Notes: generated from the sequence alone by a model not told the origin. A stretch of DNA of 64,000 nucleotides from Cladorrhinum sp. PSN259 (GCA_033725935.1 MU867126.1:62001-126000), one strand, 5' to 3'; positions 1-13,353 are shown, counted from the stretch's first letter. Program-made: numbers and translations.

Positions 1-60
1 CTAAGCCGCTTCCCCAGATTGTCTCTGCAGACCAACCTTGTTAACTCCTCTGTTAGTCAG

Positions 61-2232
61 GCACGACTACTGACGATGCTTTGGTGGATGCATTCCTGAG
101 AGCATATGAAGCAGGGGTAAGTGGGTTGATATCTGTCAAGTATGGAACCTTTTCCCTGACGATGACTCTAGGCAGATATCGTCACCTCAAGTATTGGCGG
201 AGTAAGTGGCTGGTCAGATGGGGTTTGGGCAACAGTTGCCTCTCGACTTGTTGACAGAGGCGTTATTGTCACCATCTCGGCAGGAAACAATGGAGATGAA
301 GGACCATTTTATGCCAGCGATGGAGCTTCTGGGAAGAATGTCATTGCGGTGGCTTCTACTGACGCCAGTGTCATAGCCGCGCCTCCTTTCAAGGTGGTCT
401 TCACCCTCAATGGGGCCTCCAACACGACACAGCTTGGCTATCTGCCTGATCTGAACTCGTATATCTGGGACTTCCCAGAAGAGTTACCCATCATTCCTAT
501 TTCTCTGGATGTCAGGCATCCTGCGGATGCCTGCGATCCGCTCCCTGACGACACTCCAGATCTTTCAAAGGGAATCGTGTTGATCCGACGAGGGACGTGC
601 GATTTTTCTGTCAAGCAAGCCAATGCCGCCAAATTTGGCGCCAAAAGGATCCTGTTCTACAACAATGAAAATCCAATCGTGAACCCGGGGTCTGTTGATA
701 TTACCCTACCCGTTGCCATGATCGAAGCCAGAGCAGGAGAGGCCATCATTGCGACCATCAAGGCTGGGGGCAACGTCACAGCAGGTTTTGCCATCCCACA
801 AGACTCAAACTGGGCAGTCGGAGTTTACAACTCTGCGGGTGGGATTCCTTCTGACTACAGCAGCTGGGGCGGCACCTTTGAGCTGGAGATTAAACCCGAC
901 GTGGCAGCTCCTGGCAAAAATATCTACAGTACCTACCTGGACGATGGATACGCGGTGCTTTCTGGCACTTCGATGGCATGCCCTTATGTCGCCGGTATTG
1001 CAGCACTATACATCGGAAAGTACGGTGGCAGATCAGTCCATGGCCCAGGGTTTGCAAAGCAACTGTCAGATCGTATCATATCAAGCGGTGCGGCGGTCCC
1101 ATGGCAGGTTAGCCAGCCAACTGGACTTCCAATCGATTACGGCTTCTGGGCTCCCGTAGCACAGGTCGGAACTGGCCTCATCAATGCCACCAAGATTCTG
1201 GATTACTCTACTTCTTTGTCGTTCACCAAGTTTGCCCTTAATGACACAGCTCACTTCGAGAGATACCACGAAGTCCTCATCACGAACGGTGGCAACAAAC
1301 CTGTGCAATACACATTCTCTCTCCAACCAGCAGGCACATTCAATGCTCAGTCACCGAACTACCCTTCTTTCTTGTCAGCCTCTTACGAATTCGAACCATA
1401 TTCCTTCGTCCCTAAAGTCAAACTCCCTTCCTCCCTCACGATCCCTCCAGGCCAGTCTCGCAAGGTCCAGATCAATTTCGAACCTCCCTCCCCCGGTTCT
1501 ATGGAGGTAGTCAAACTTCCCATCTACAGCGGAAAGGTGCTTATCTCGACCTCGACCTCGGAAGAACTATCGATTCCCTACTTTGGCGCAGGCTTCGATC
1601 TTAAATCATCCCTCCGAAACTCAGTGTTCGCTGACGGGAGCCCTTACCAAGTCTCCGGACCAAACCGAGACGATATTTCCATATACCACACTTATGATTT
1701 CAACCTCTCATGGGCCGCTCAATCTTTCCCGAAAGTGTACGCGGCATTCAAGTGGGGACCTAAACAGCTCAGATGGGATATCTTTGAGGATGGATGGAAG
1801 GAGCATGAATGGAAGTATCCACCGGTTGTGGGCAAGAGCGGATACGTGGGCAGCGCGACGTACTGGTTGGACTCGGATTCTTATTGGGGGTTCGATGGAG
1901 AGACAATGAATAAGGAGGATACGATACCTTTTCCCCTTGCAGGGCTAATAAGGACGAGCTCGTGGAGTAGGTGGAATCAGGGATTTTGGTGGTTTGGAAA
2001 GCTTGCGAATGGGACTTATATTGCGGCTGGAAACTATACGTGAGTCTCTCTTTTTCTTTTTGCTCCTTGGAAGTTTAGGAATGTCAGGAGAGAGTGCGAT
2101 GCTAATTCAAGATGATGATATGTATACAGCATTCGATTTGCGGCGCAGGTGCCCTTCAGCAACCCGGAACATTCTGATAACTGGCATGTCTGGAAGACAC
2201 CGGGAATCACGATTTCGCCTTACACTCCCTAA
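61..2232 (+). CDS. Secreted subtilisin-like serine protease (S8A, PA domain), 5' truncated
   Basis: This is the C-terminal portion of a secreted subtilase that degrades extracellular protein; its start, signal peptide and the catalytic Asp and His lie before the window. Exons are 61-116, 172-2039 and 2130-2232, with introns 117-171 and 2040-2129; a 3' splice site (TTAGTCAG) ends at 60. Visible in order are the segment ADIVTSSIGG, the oxyanion-hole block SAGNNG, a protease-associated (PA) insertion containing GIVLIRRGTCDF, the catalytic-serine block GTSMACPYVAG near position 967, and a long Fn3-like C-terminal domain. The last exon encodes SDNWHVWKTPG and the stop. The layout matches the fungal 'minor extracellular protease vpr' type. 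The family assignment is secure; the precise upstream exon structure is not visible. Confidence 0.9.
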
Positions 2233-3973
2233 TTAGACTGCCCGGCTCGATTTGTTGCGCTTTTCTTTGCACACATGCTATTGGGGGTGTTTTCGGAAGT
2301 TTCATTTCTTTCTGCCTCACTCTAGACTTTGATTCTTTCGTCGCGTTGGAATCCCTGAAGTTTGGATAGCATGGCACGCGATGACGATTGTCGCACTTCT
2401 CTTCGGAGGGATCCGACAAGGGATACAAGTTGCAACCGTTGCGGACGCCACAACCGACCTCAGTCACGAGTCCCGACCCTCAACCAACCACCATCTCACA
2501 TTGGTCCAACGTTTGTTTCTCTTTGTTTTGAGTTTATTATTTAGCGGGAACAGCCACTTAATACTGATTCTTATTGGTGGGATCTGCACGACCCCTCTCC
2601 CTGCTTGGGGTTAAATACAAAAGATATGTCGATATCTCCAACTGAACTTGTGCAAGAGAAACAGGGTAGTATATTGCGGCTTGGCAATCGTAGAAAATAC
2701 CCGCACACTGTAGCATCCGGATCGTAAACGCCAAGCAAAGCCAGCAAACGGCAATCAGATCAACTGCCATGGTGCGGGACATACAAGATGCCGGTGTGTG
2801 GGAGGGGGGGGATGCCGTACCGCCAGGGTAATAAATTCAAAGAGGTTAAGGAGATGGTCGATAACAAGGTAGTGCATTGGTTGGTGGCTGAAATGTGTTG
2901 ATGGTACGTACCTCTTTTTCAAATGCCGCAAGTGTTTATCTTGGCTCTATATGCGTATGGCACGCAGGGAATTTATTGGCAGAGAGCAGGGACTCACAAC
3001 ACACAAGACTCGCACGGCAGGCATTGGAGAAAAGTGCTTGTTTAGATTGGGCGATATCCAGCTCATGGGAAAAGAAGGGCCTATCGGAATCATGCAACGG
3101 GAGTTGAATGGGCTCTCCTTGGATCTGCGAGGGTGGAGGCGACTCCTATCTGCCTAAAACTGCCGAAGCTCGATATTAATAACGGCTTGGGGATCTCTTA
3201 TTCGTCAGGGTGGTTATCGTACAAGGAACGTCAGTTTATATCATCATTTCGAGATATCAGATCCAGTGACCGAGGTCCTCCCGCCCTTGGAGCATCGAAT
3301 AAGCGCAAGATGCAGAGGTGAGATTGAGTAAGATGGGCCATTAAGCGGAAGCAAGTGATATGGAAGCTCATTACCGAAATAGGCAAGTGGGAAAGAAAAA
3401 TGCCCTGGGTTTGGAGACGGCATCTCGTCCACCTCGGGATGCCCTTCAAAGAGGCTCATGAGGATCTTAGAGGACGGGAAGCGTGGCCAAGGGCAGTGGC
3501 GATCCTAAAATCTTGTATTCAGTTGGTCAAGCTGTCAATGCCATCATCAAACTGCGACTTCTAGTCCCTGGCTCCTGGATATGGTTCTGCTCTCTTGCCT
3601 TTTCCGTCCTGGGATCGTGAAGCTCCTCGAAGCCGAATGAGGAGAAACACACGAAAGATGGCGAATTGTCGATATTGTTCCGGCCTTGGTCCCTTCGGGG
3701 CTTCTCAATCTCGGCTCTCCGCTCTCGCTCAGCAGATCTGCATATCCCGCTTCGTATGAATGCTCCGTTCGTGCTACCAAGGCCGGGAATCGCCATTGAG
3801 ATTTATATGAGCACGGGGAAACACATTGGGAAGTGGGGACGGGTCGGATAGATAAGAAGCATCGCTTCACCCATCTCACGAGCTTACTCAAGGTTCTGGC
3901 CGTCTCGACCGTCACCTCCAGTCTGAGCCCCTTTCCCGCTTCTTCTCAGTTGATTTGTTCCCAGGCAGTCACC
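2233..3973. other. Intergenic, 1.7 kb, no gene recognised
   Basis: This stretch separates the subtilase from the aspartic protease. Open frames here are short, lack family features and do not join across plausible splice sites. It probably holds the protease 3' UTR and the promoter and leader of the aspartic protease. A G-run lies near 2802-2809. Confidence 0.5.
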
Positions 3974-5322
3974 ATGGTGACCATCACGAACCTCTTTATC
4001 GCCTCGCTCTTTGCAGCGGCCGGCCTCGGCTCTGCCCTCCCCCCCAGAGTCGGCACAACCGTGATCGACTCCAACGAGATCAACGGCGCCGGCAGGACCA
4101 CGCTCAAGCAAGTACGCAAGCCAGGTCCTCAGAAGTATTTCAATGGAGCCCGGGCAGTCTATCGGACCTATCTCAAGTATGGCGTCCCAGCGCCAGACTA
4201 CATCGTCAAGGCCGTGGCCAAGATTGATGCCGAGAACGAGGCATTCCTGAAGCAGAAGCGGACCACAGGCAGTGCCGCAGCAGTCCCAATTGACGTTATC
4301 GACATTGCCTATGTCACGCCCGTCACCATCGGCACGCCACCACAGACCCTGAACCTCGATCTCGACACGGGATCTTCTGATCTCTGGGTGTTTTCGAGTT
4401 TGACCCCCGCCAACCAGGTCAGGGGCCAGGAGATCTACAATCCATCCAAGTCGAGCACCTCCCAGCTTCTCAACGGACACACTTGGAGCATCAGCTACGG
4501 CGACGGCTCAGCGTCCAGGGGCACAGTGTACAAGGACAACTTCACGATCGGTGGCCTGGAGGTCCCTGCTCAATCCGTTCAAACCGCCAACCAGGTTTCC
4601 ACCGGCTTCACCTCTGAAGCAGCGATTCACGGGCTTGTTGGCCTGGGTTTCAGCACGCTCAACACCGTCAGCCCGAGCAGCCAGCTCACCTTCTTTGACA
4701 ATGCCATTTCGAAGCTGGATGCTCCAGTTTTTGCCGTTGATCTCAAGTACAAAGCCAGTATGTAGTCGCTTTTTTTTTTACCTTGAGGAGAATGACAAGC
4801 TGACCGATAATAGCTGGCACATATGATTTCGGCTTTATCGACAAGAAGAAGTACACGGGCGAAATCACCTACACTCCCGTCAACAACAAGCCCGGATACT
4901 GGACCTTCACCTCGACGGGCTACGGAGTCGGCGCGGGCAACTTTACCCAGGAAGCCATCACCGGCATCGCCGACACGGGTACCACTCTTCTCTACCTTCC
5001 CACGGCCATTGTCACTGCGTACTACAGACAGGTTTCGGGGGCCACCAACAGCCGCTCGTACGGCGGTTACGTGTTCCCTTGCACGTCAACCCTCCCGCCG
5101 TTCACCTTTGGTGTTGGCTCAACCAAGTTTGTGATCCCTGCGTCGTACATCAACTATGCTCGTGTCTCTGCCACCTCGTCCCAGTGCTTCGGTGGCATCC
5201 AGAGCAGCAGCAGCTTGGGAATCAACATCTTTGGTGATGTTGCTTTGAAGGCGGCATTTGTTGTGTTCAATGGAGCCGAGCCCCCGACTATTGGTTGGGC
5301 TACCAAGAACTTGGTATCATAA
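3974..5322 (+). CDS. Secreted pepsin-like aspartic protease (family A1)
   Basis: Exons 3974-4757 and 4814-5322 encode 430 residues; the intron 4758-4813 has a GTATGT donor and a CTGAC branch point. The ATG at 3974 was chosen because it sits in a CACCATGG context and opens a clear signal peptide (hydrophobic residues about 4-20). A propeptide follows and ends at a Kex2-type KQKR site near residue 96. The two catalytic aspartates lie in DLDTGSSDLW (D131) and IADTGTTLLY (about D315), and the flap region contains SYGDGSA. The length and layout match secreted penicillopepsin/endothiapepsin-type enzymes, which act at acid pH on extracellular protein. The neighbouring subtilase and peptide transporter suggest a shared nutritional role, which is an inference from position. 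Confidence 0.95.
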
Positions 5323-6908
5323 ATGCCGAGATGTGTAGGAGAGTTGAAAGGCATCCTTTTTTTTGGGTTTTTTTTTGCATGAAATATTGCATGGAAGAGG
5401 TATTCTGCGCAGATTTTTATTTTTATTTTATTTTTATTTATTTTTATTTTTTATTTTATAGTTATATGGGCATTGATCATCACTCTTTTTATTTTTAAAT
5501 ATCGAGAATTGTGCAATGTTGCAATGGATGAATTTGTGAAATGCCCATAACCAAGAGATCTCGGCCATCGCCAATAGCGGCCAAGAGAAAGCCAAGTTTG
5601 GGTAGGACACCCTTGGCGCAGAAACAAGCTCATGATGCACGATCGTGACGAGGTGGCGTTCCTCTCCATACTTGACGACATTTCTTGGCAAGGCTGATTT
5701 GGAGATATTAAAAAATTGGAAAGAAGTTGGGTCAGTTATTCTCGATCATCATGGTGGTTTCCATGAAATGCGAACAAAGTCCTTGATAAAAAGTGAACAA
5801 CTGCAAGATCCCAATTGCTCCACACACCAGCCTAGAAAGCTTTACCCTACCCTGACACGTGCCTGACAGCACAATTTCTTTTCAGTTGGCTTTCCGGAGA
5901 AACTCTCAGTCCCAGGCGAAACCTGGGTGGACGGGCCAGTGCCGTTACCCGCACAAGTGGATTTCCAGAACCTTGCTAAGACCAATGTAACCTTCCAACC
6001 TGCCTTCAACTAACACGCAACAAGCAGGTCGTTGCTATTATCTCTCGATTTTGCCCCATCATTTGCGGGTTCTTGCCACGGAATGACGGGATTGGGATAC
6101 CCCATTATTAAACAAGTTCCAGCAACCATTTGAACTTGCCATTTGCCTCGGCATGAACGAGAAACCATTCGGTAATAGCAAGGGCATAAAACATTGGGGG
6201 CGGCTGGGATATCTACACTCAGGGTGCTTGGTGAGCGGCCAACAGTGGTAACATTGGATGGACTCCACACCCACGAGGTATGGAGAATGACCAGATCAAG
6301 CAGGGTATTTCCTTCGCCTATCGCAGCCCATCGATAACACAATTGGGGGATGAAGATGGATTCGGGCCTTTTTTGGACCACACACGAGAAGAATATTCCT
6401 GATTAGAGATAAGTGATCCCTTCCAAATATGAGGGGACTGGTGGCCAATAGAGGGCAAAAGTTCCAAGTTGTGGTGTTTCGATCATCATGCATCGAGCAT
6501 CGAGAAGCGTGTGAACCATCATGGATGTCCTTCGATTATTCCAAGTGCGGGAATGTATGTAGAAAAACTGCAGGCTAAGGCAAGTGTATGCACCTACCAC
6601 AAGCGGTTACCGACTCCTGCGAGTACTGCCCACTCTGGGACCCCAATGCAAGGGCCATGGGGCCCCAGGTACGAGCAAACACAACCCAGATGAACAAGGG
6701 CAGTTACGAGGGGACAGCCTGACACAGACCGGGTCCTCGTCCCATCTCCATCGCGTCCACGGGGTTGGGGTGTCAGTGGAACTGTCGGTCGCCCCAAGCT
6801 AAAAAGGTCCGCACCTCCCACCAACCACGGCCCGGTGTCCTTCGTCCTCTGCCCTCAGGTTCTCCCTCCATTCTCCCGCCAACCTCTCAACAGTCGGGAC
6901 CGTTGACA
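5323..6908. other. Intergenic, 1.6 kb
   Basis: No gene was recognised between the aspartic protease and the peptide transporter. It contains the T-rich low-complexity tract listed separately and presumably the transporter promoter. Confidence 0.5.
5413..5460 (+). repeat. ATTTT-type low-complexity tract
   Basis: A run of TTTTA/TTTATT units about 48 bp long in the 3' flank of the aspartic protease. It may be part of the 3' UTR or poly(A) region. Confidence 0.8.
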
Positions 6909-8832
6909 ATGGGTACCGGTATGCGTGAACCCCTCCCCCTCCCGCATCTTTTGCCTGCCTCCCACCGTTACCCTCAGCTAACCTCAACTCTGCCTGCTTC
7001 AGCGATGGACGAAAAGACTGTCAAGCCCGCGGGCCTGGACAGCACAAGCGACATCGAGGATGGCAGTGCGCCACCCCTCGACCCTCGCATCGTGGATGCG
7101 CACTACGATGGAAAGCCCACTCAGGAGGAGCTTTCCACCTTGCGTCGCATCCCGGGGTCCATCCCTATTGTCGCCTACCTCATCTGCGTTGTCGAGTTCT
7201 GCGAACGCGCTTCTTACTATGGCGTCCAACCCCTCATCAGCAACTTCGTCAACCGTCCATTGCCCGAAGGCGGCAATGGCTGGGGCGCCCCTCCCAAGGG
7301 TACCCAGCAGACCCCAGGAGCATTGGGAATGGGTACCCAGAGGGCAAACGCTGTTACGCAGTCTTTCAGCATGTTGGCCTACGCTCTCCCGTTGCTGTTC
7401 GGTTGGTTGGCCGACGCAAAGACCGGCCGATATAAGATCATCTGCTGGGGCGTTGCCGTCTTCGGTGTTGCCCATGCCTTGATGGTTGCTGCTGGTGCCA
7501 AGAACCTCTTGGCCAACGGTATGGCCAAGGTGCCGTATTTCATCTCCTTGTACATGTTGTCTATCGGTGCTGGTGAGCCTTTATTCCATCCAGATCACAT
7601 TAAATACTTTCATGGGTCGCTGACACCAAGTTATAGCTATGTTTAAGCCCAACGTTTCTCCATTGCTGCTCGATCAAGTCACCACCACCGTCCCCAAGGT
7701 TATCACCCTTGAGAGCGGCGAGAGGGTTATCCAGGATCCTGAATCCACCACCGAGCGCGTCATGCTCTGGTTTTACCTCATGATCAACATTGGTGGATTC
7801 ATGGGCGTTGCTACCTCGTACTCTGAGAAGTACGTTGGTTGGTGGCTTGCCTTCCTCATTCCCTTAGTCCTTTACTTGCCCTTGCCCTTCCTTCTTTGGT
7901 TCCTTTACAAGCGTCTCACCCTCGCCCCACCCGGAGGCAGTGACCTTCCCCACGTTTTCAAGCTGCTTGGTGTCTGCATCCGCCGCGGCGGTGTCACCAG
8001 GATTGGCCGCAAGGGCTTCTGGGACCTGGGCAAGCCTTCCAACATCGCCGCTGCTGGTTTGAGCGAGCGGTTCATCACCCACTGGGATGACCAATTCGTC
8101 GATGACGTCCGCCGCACCTTCCAGGCCACCGGTATCTTCTGCTTCTTCCCCATCCAGTACATCAACGACAACGGTCTTGGTTCAGCGGCTAGTTTCCTGT
8201 CGACGATGTTGGAGACTAATGGTGTGCCCAACGATGTCATTTCGAACTTCAACTCGCTGAGTATCATTGCTTTCGCCCCCATCCTCAATTATGGTCTCTA
8301 CCCCCTCCTCCGCCGCTTCAATATTCATTACGGCCCCATTGCGCGTATCACCACCGGTCTCGCCATGTCCAGCATTGGTGGTGCAGGTTACACCATCATC
8401 AACAGCTACGCCTACAAGCTTTCGCCCTGCGGCGAGTACGGTTCAAGTGACTGCAAAGTTGGCACCGGTGTTGCCCCCATCAGCATTTGGTGGCTGGCCA
8501 TTCCTTTCGCCATTGGTGGTATTTCTGAGTTGTTCGTCAACGTTCCCGCTTACGGCTTGGCATACTCCCGCGCCCCCGTCAACATGCGTGGTCTCGTGGC
8601 GGCTCTGAACTTGTTCAACACTGCTGTTGCCTACATTATCGGTCTTGCTTGCTCTAGCATCGTTACCGATCCCCACTTGACCTGGGACTTTGGCGGCCCG
8701 GCAATTGCTGGTGGTGTCTTGACTGTCATCTTTTACTTTACTTTCCGTCACATTGATAAGGAAGAATATGTATTGGCCAAGGCTAGGAATGAGGAGCCGA
8801 CTGAAGTTGAAGGAGCTGTGACTAAGCAGTAG
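6909..8832 (+). CDS. ptr2: POT-family di/tripeptide transporter (PTR2-like)
   Basis: Exons 6909-6918, 7003-7572 and 7637-8832 encode 591 residues. The first coding exon is only 10 nt: ATGGGTACCG joins in frame to CGATGGAC across intron 6919-7002 (GTATGC donor, CTTCAG acceptor). If that join is wrong, the ATG at 7005 gives the same protein four residues shorter. The second intron is 7573-7636. The protein is a proton-coupled peptide symporter of the plasma membrane with about 12 hydrophobic segments. The POT ExxER motif is seen in EFCERASYYG, and the PTR signature lies around FYLMINIGGF. The N-terminus is hydrophilic and acidic, as in fungal PTR2 proteins. The length is normal for the family. 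It lies just downstream of two secreted proteases, consistent with uptake of their products. Confidence 0.95.
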
Positions 8833-9611
8833 ATACCAAGATATGAGTAGTGGAGGAGATGTGAATGAGGAATGACGATAGGACTTTTGTTTATGTGTGT
8901 TTCAGTCCGGCATGCCATCATGTAATGAGTTTATCGGATAACTATAATGAGATAAATCCTGCTCTAGAAGCAAGATATCGTATGAGATGAGTTGTAATGA
9001 TATTTGCCAAGACCGTGTGTGTGAATGCATGAATCCCGCCGCAGGAAGCACAGTGCGATAAAGATAGATATATCTCGCAGAATCAATACATGCATCTCTG
9101 ACCGTAATGCTGTGACTCCTGATTCTGTACCTTTGATGCGGAATTTCCAAGCTTTGGCAGAAGTGGTGATATTTACAATGTTTACCTAACTAGCACCCCG
9201 AGTTTCCATTTTTGGAAGTGGGGGTTCGGAAGCTTCTCAGCAAGCTCAAGACAAGCCCCTTGAGCCCCTGAAAGACAGTTTCGACTTTGGACATCAAAAG
9301 TGGACCATGATCCCGGGCGCTGATTGGACGATGTGGGTCCGGTGCCAAACCTGGGAAGCTCCCCTCCAACCCCAGCGCGCGCTGCGACCCATCATTTTGG
9401 ACAGCAGGGCATCGCGCCGAGCAGTTGTGTTGCCGCCCTGCTGCTGAACGACCGTGCAACCTCGACCACTTTTGGCAGTGACGAAAAAAAAAGAATACAT
9501 TATCGAGATCACCCTTCACATTCCATGGCCGAGTATTGATCATAGAGATTTCGCAACTCACTCGGCATTTCCCTAAATAATTCGGGATCCCCATCCCGCA
9601 CTCGGCCAGCA
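8833..9611. other. Intergenic, 0.8 kb
   Basis: This holds the 3' flank of the peptide transporter and the leader of the striatin gene. Nothing else is recognisable. Confidence 0.5.
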
Positions 9612-12271
9612 ATGGGCACCAACGGAGGTGGCATGGGAGGTGCGCACGATGCCTCCATGATGGGCAACATGTCGAATCAACCCCCCGCCACCGAATACAC
9701 CTTACAAGGTAATTTCAGCTTGATACAGGATGGCCCATCGTGTACTAATGTTCCGTCACAGGTGTTATGCGATTTCTTCAGACAGAATGGCACCGACACG
9801 AGCGCGACCGCAATGCCTGGGAGATCGAAAGGCAGGAGATGAAGAGCAGAATAGCCAACCTCGAGGGGCAGGCGCGCAGGGCCGACGCGACTCAAAGGGC
9901 GCTCAGGAAATACCTTGCAATCCTCGAGAAGAAGGTCAAAGACCAGGCTGCACAGTTGAAAGGCGGCAACGCATCCGAGGAACCGGATTCCAAGCTAGAC
10001 CGTGCTGCCATGCTGGAGGAGAAGTTGCGCTGTGAGTTCCTGCATTTCATACTCCTGCAAGGCTGACACAGCAACTGACATATGCATGTTTTACAGCATC
10101 ATCCGAAAAGCATCGCACGATCGAGACCAACCCCGTTGAGGCCGGTCTCGCTGACGAGGAGGCCAGCAGAAATGAACTCAAGACCTTCCTCGACCAGTGT
10201 CAAGCCGAGTTTACATATTTAATGATTACGCCCGCGAACCCGATGCCTCCAAGAGAGTCACCACCTCTCCCAATACTCGATGATCAAAGAGACCTTGAGG
10301 GATATGGTCAACCAATGTTGGACCCGGCTTATCAGGGTATGCGAGCGCAGCAGCAGCACCAACAGCAGCAGCAAAACCAGCTCCGTGAAATGCTCGCCCA
10401 ACAAGGTCGCCAAATGCCGCCTCAAAACCAGCACCTGGCTCAGTCTGTCCAGGGAAATTATGGTTCGAAACCCAACGACTTGCAGTCCTCTGCCATGGTC
10501 CGCACGTCGAATCCCGAAAACCCTCCGCCGTCAATGTTTAATAATAACAGTAATAATTCATGGCCTCAGGCCCCCATGCCGCCCCAGAGAGAGCTGGGGC
10601 TAGAACCACTCCCTAAGCAGAGCACCCAGTTGGAAGAAAGAGAAATCACGGATAAGCGCAGCGCGGTTGAGTCGGACAGCTGGGACTTTAATGAAAGCAA
10701 CTTCCCGGACCCCGCCGCGCCAAGCAAGCAACAGCAGCAAGCCTCGACGAGCCGACCCGATAACGACGTGTTCCCTCCGGCTGACAATATTCCCAAGTCG
10801 CCAAACCGCGGTCCCCTCCCACATCGAAGAAAGAACTCAAACTCCAGCCGGAGAAGGAGCGCCGAACATGAGTTGTCACTGAACCAGATTGGCCAAAAGA
10901 CGGAAAGTCCTAATTTCAAACTCAAATTCGGTCTCCGAGGACATCTAGACACCGTTCGCACAGTAATCTTCTCTGGAGGCGGCAGCCCTGGCGAGCCCGA
11001 GATCTGCACGGCTGGAGACGACGGGACGGTCAAACGGTTCCACATCCCTGACCGCCATCCTGGTAACCCTGGATCGAGCAGCAGCGATCTCGACGTCACT
11101 GCTGACTTTACACACCGCGGTCATAATGGAGCTGTGCTCTCGCTCACCTCTTGGTCGCCATCTCCAAACTTTTCGACTGGCGGACGAGCTCAGGGTGATG
11201 GTTGGATTTTCTCCGGAGGACAGGATGCCACCATTCGAATTTGGGAGCGCGGGCGTGTTGACCCCAAAGCGACTCTTGACGCTCACGCAGATGCTGTCTG
11301 GGCTCTGTGCGTTCTTCCCAGCAACCTTGGTGCAATCTTTGGCGCCTCTAATGCGTACGGGACGCCAGACCGCATCTTGTTGGTGTCGGGCGCCGCAGAC
11401 GGAAGTGTGAAGGTATGGGCAGTCAGTGCACCCCCGCAGCTCACCTCACCACAACCCAGCGCTGGTCGCCGAGGTCCAGGTGGCCGCGTCAGGGGCAACT
11501 CCATGAGCTCTGGCTCCGCCTTCCCCAACACTCCTCAGCCGACAACAGCCTCTAACTCACCCTTCCATCATACCCTGATCCACTCGATCTCGCGTGCCAA
11601 CTCAGATGCTAGCCCAACTTGCATCACCCCACTCAGTGCCAACGGAGAGACTTTTGTGGTCAGCTACTCGGATGCAGCTATCATCGCATACGACACGCGC
11701 ACCGGAGAGGAAATCGGAAACATGACCAGCTTGGAGACCTATGACGGTACGATATCGACGAGCGTCAACGCTGTGGTTGCCACAACGGTCGGCCTTGATC
11801 AAGCCCAGGGTGGGTTGAACGAAGATGAAGGGCAAGGAACCGCTGGAGGCGGCCCAACAGGAGGTGGACGCGCCATGGCCGGATCAGGGGTCGAAGGTGT
11901 CATCATTTCTGGTCATGAGGACTGCTTCATTCGGTTTTTCGATGCCAACAGTGGTAAGTTGTTTTTTGGGAACCAGTTTCTTCATCTCTCATTATTGACA
12001 TTATGAACCAGGTCAATGTACATACAACATGATTGCCCACCCTGCATCGATTTCGAGCCTGTCACTCAGCCCAGACGGTCGAGAGCTTGTTAGCGCCGGC
12101 CACGACGCCTCATTACGGTTCTGGTCCCTCGAGAAGCGTTCTTGCACTCAGGAAATCACGAGCCATCGGATCATGCGCGGGGAAGGTGTATGCGCCGTTG
12201 TTTGGAGTCAAGATGGCCGGTGGGTAGTCAGTGGTGGCGGCGACGGAGTGGTCAAGGTGTTTGCGCGGTAG
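9612..12271 (+). CDS. pro11: Striatin-family WD40 scaffold (PRO11/HAM-3 type)
   Basis: Exons 9612-9708, 9762-10031, 10097-11953 and 12012-12271 encode 827 residues; all phases agree. The striatin is the scaffold of the STRIPAK phosphatase complex, needed for hyphal fusion and fruiting-body development in Sordaria and Neurospora. The N-terminal striatin domain starts near residue 28 ([20 protein letters not shown]) and continues into a coiled coil (LRKYLAILEKKVKDQAAQLK). A low-complexity Gln/Pro-rich linker follows, with a QQQHQQQQQ run. The C-terminal half holds WD40 repeats, including LRGHLDTVRT, HRGHNGAVLSL, DAHADAVWALCV, SGHEDCFIRFFD and SLSPDGRELVSAGHDASLRFW. The length is close to that known for PRO11. 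The identification is firm. Confidence 0.97.
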
Positions 12272-13353
12272 AAACAGCAATTCCATCACGACCGGAGCTG
12301 TCAGGCCAGTACGGCGTATGCCGGCGGACTGTCAAAGTCAATCTTGTCCTCGAGTAGTGCGATGCTCCAAAACCACCACCGTGACCCGAACGGCGGCTAG
12401 GATGTCGGCCTGGGTAGCACCTCGATGAGCTTAGTAGATGACAGAACCGTGAGAGGGTGGATGATCAGTCCAGGCAAGTGGTTGAGAGGGCAGGGTACCT
12501 GGATTTTCAGAGATAAGAGGCGATGATGAAAGATGTAAAGATGTGATACCAGGAGTTTTTATTTTCGTTTGTTAACTTTTTTGTCTTCTTGGTTTATATG
12601 TTTTTATACATGACGAAAGAAGCGTGGGAAACAATAAAGCGAAAGGAAAGGACATGTGTGTGTCTCTGAAGCTTAATGGTGCCCATACTCTCTACTTTTG
12701 TGGATAATTCCTGGTGTGGGCTGTGCGGGTATTTCTCATTAAGGTGACTGGCTGTTGCAGGTGTTGGTTTGGTTGATTTGGCTGGTTGGTTGCCTGATGA
12801 TGAGAAGCAAGATAAAATGCTGAACACAAACATACAGAGAGAGGGAGTATATGTGGTCACGAAAACGTGTACGATTTTTTGGGGGAATGGGGTTGGGGTT
12901 GGGGTTGGTCAATAATGTATGGAAAGAAGACAGTTCTCTTGTATTATTTATATTTGGTTTTCTTCTTTTCTTATCTGCATATGCGTAAGGTAGCTTCTTA
13001 TATGATATGATTTACACATGCCATTTTCAGCTTTTCACTGTTTGTTATCAAATCAAGGTGCTTTGCAGGATGTTGAGAGTGGTTACGTAACAATGCCAAG
13101 ACACTGTGTGGATAGCGCATCTCATCCAATGTTGAAAAGCGGCGACGTGTCGATTAAGGTACCTGCCTCGGAAGAACAGGAACGCCGCGCCACTGCAACC
13201 GTCCAAGTTTTGCGTGTTCGGCGGCCGCTGCGAACCTTTTCCTACAACACCCCAGAGCTTCAGTAATAAATCTGGTTGGAATTTTCATTCTTCTCCCCAT
13301 CGCAGATCACCTTCTCCGACACCCCTCCAAAACCTCTCACAACATCCGTCACA
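12272..13353. other. Intergenic, 1.1 kb, with G-rich motif
   Basis: Between the striatin and Pho88 genes. The only distinct element is the four-run G motif near 12879-12909; otherwise it is the 3' flank of striatin and the Pho88 promoter. Confidence 0.5.
12879..12909 (+). repeat. G4-like tract with three TTGGGG-type units
   Basis: Runs of five, four, four and four guanines are separated by AAT, TT and TT. The sequence fits a G-quadruplex pattern and contains telomere-like GGGGTT units, but it is internal and short. Confidence 0.75.

Noticed and set aside
3547..3915. A 122-codon minus-strand frame before the aspartic protease
   Set aside because: It has no family features or convincing start and lies in the likely promoter and leader of the protease.
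12879..12909. Interstitial telomere
   Set aside because: The units are TTGGGG-like, not the TTAGGG of filamentous ascomycetes, and there are only three.
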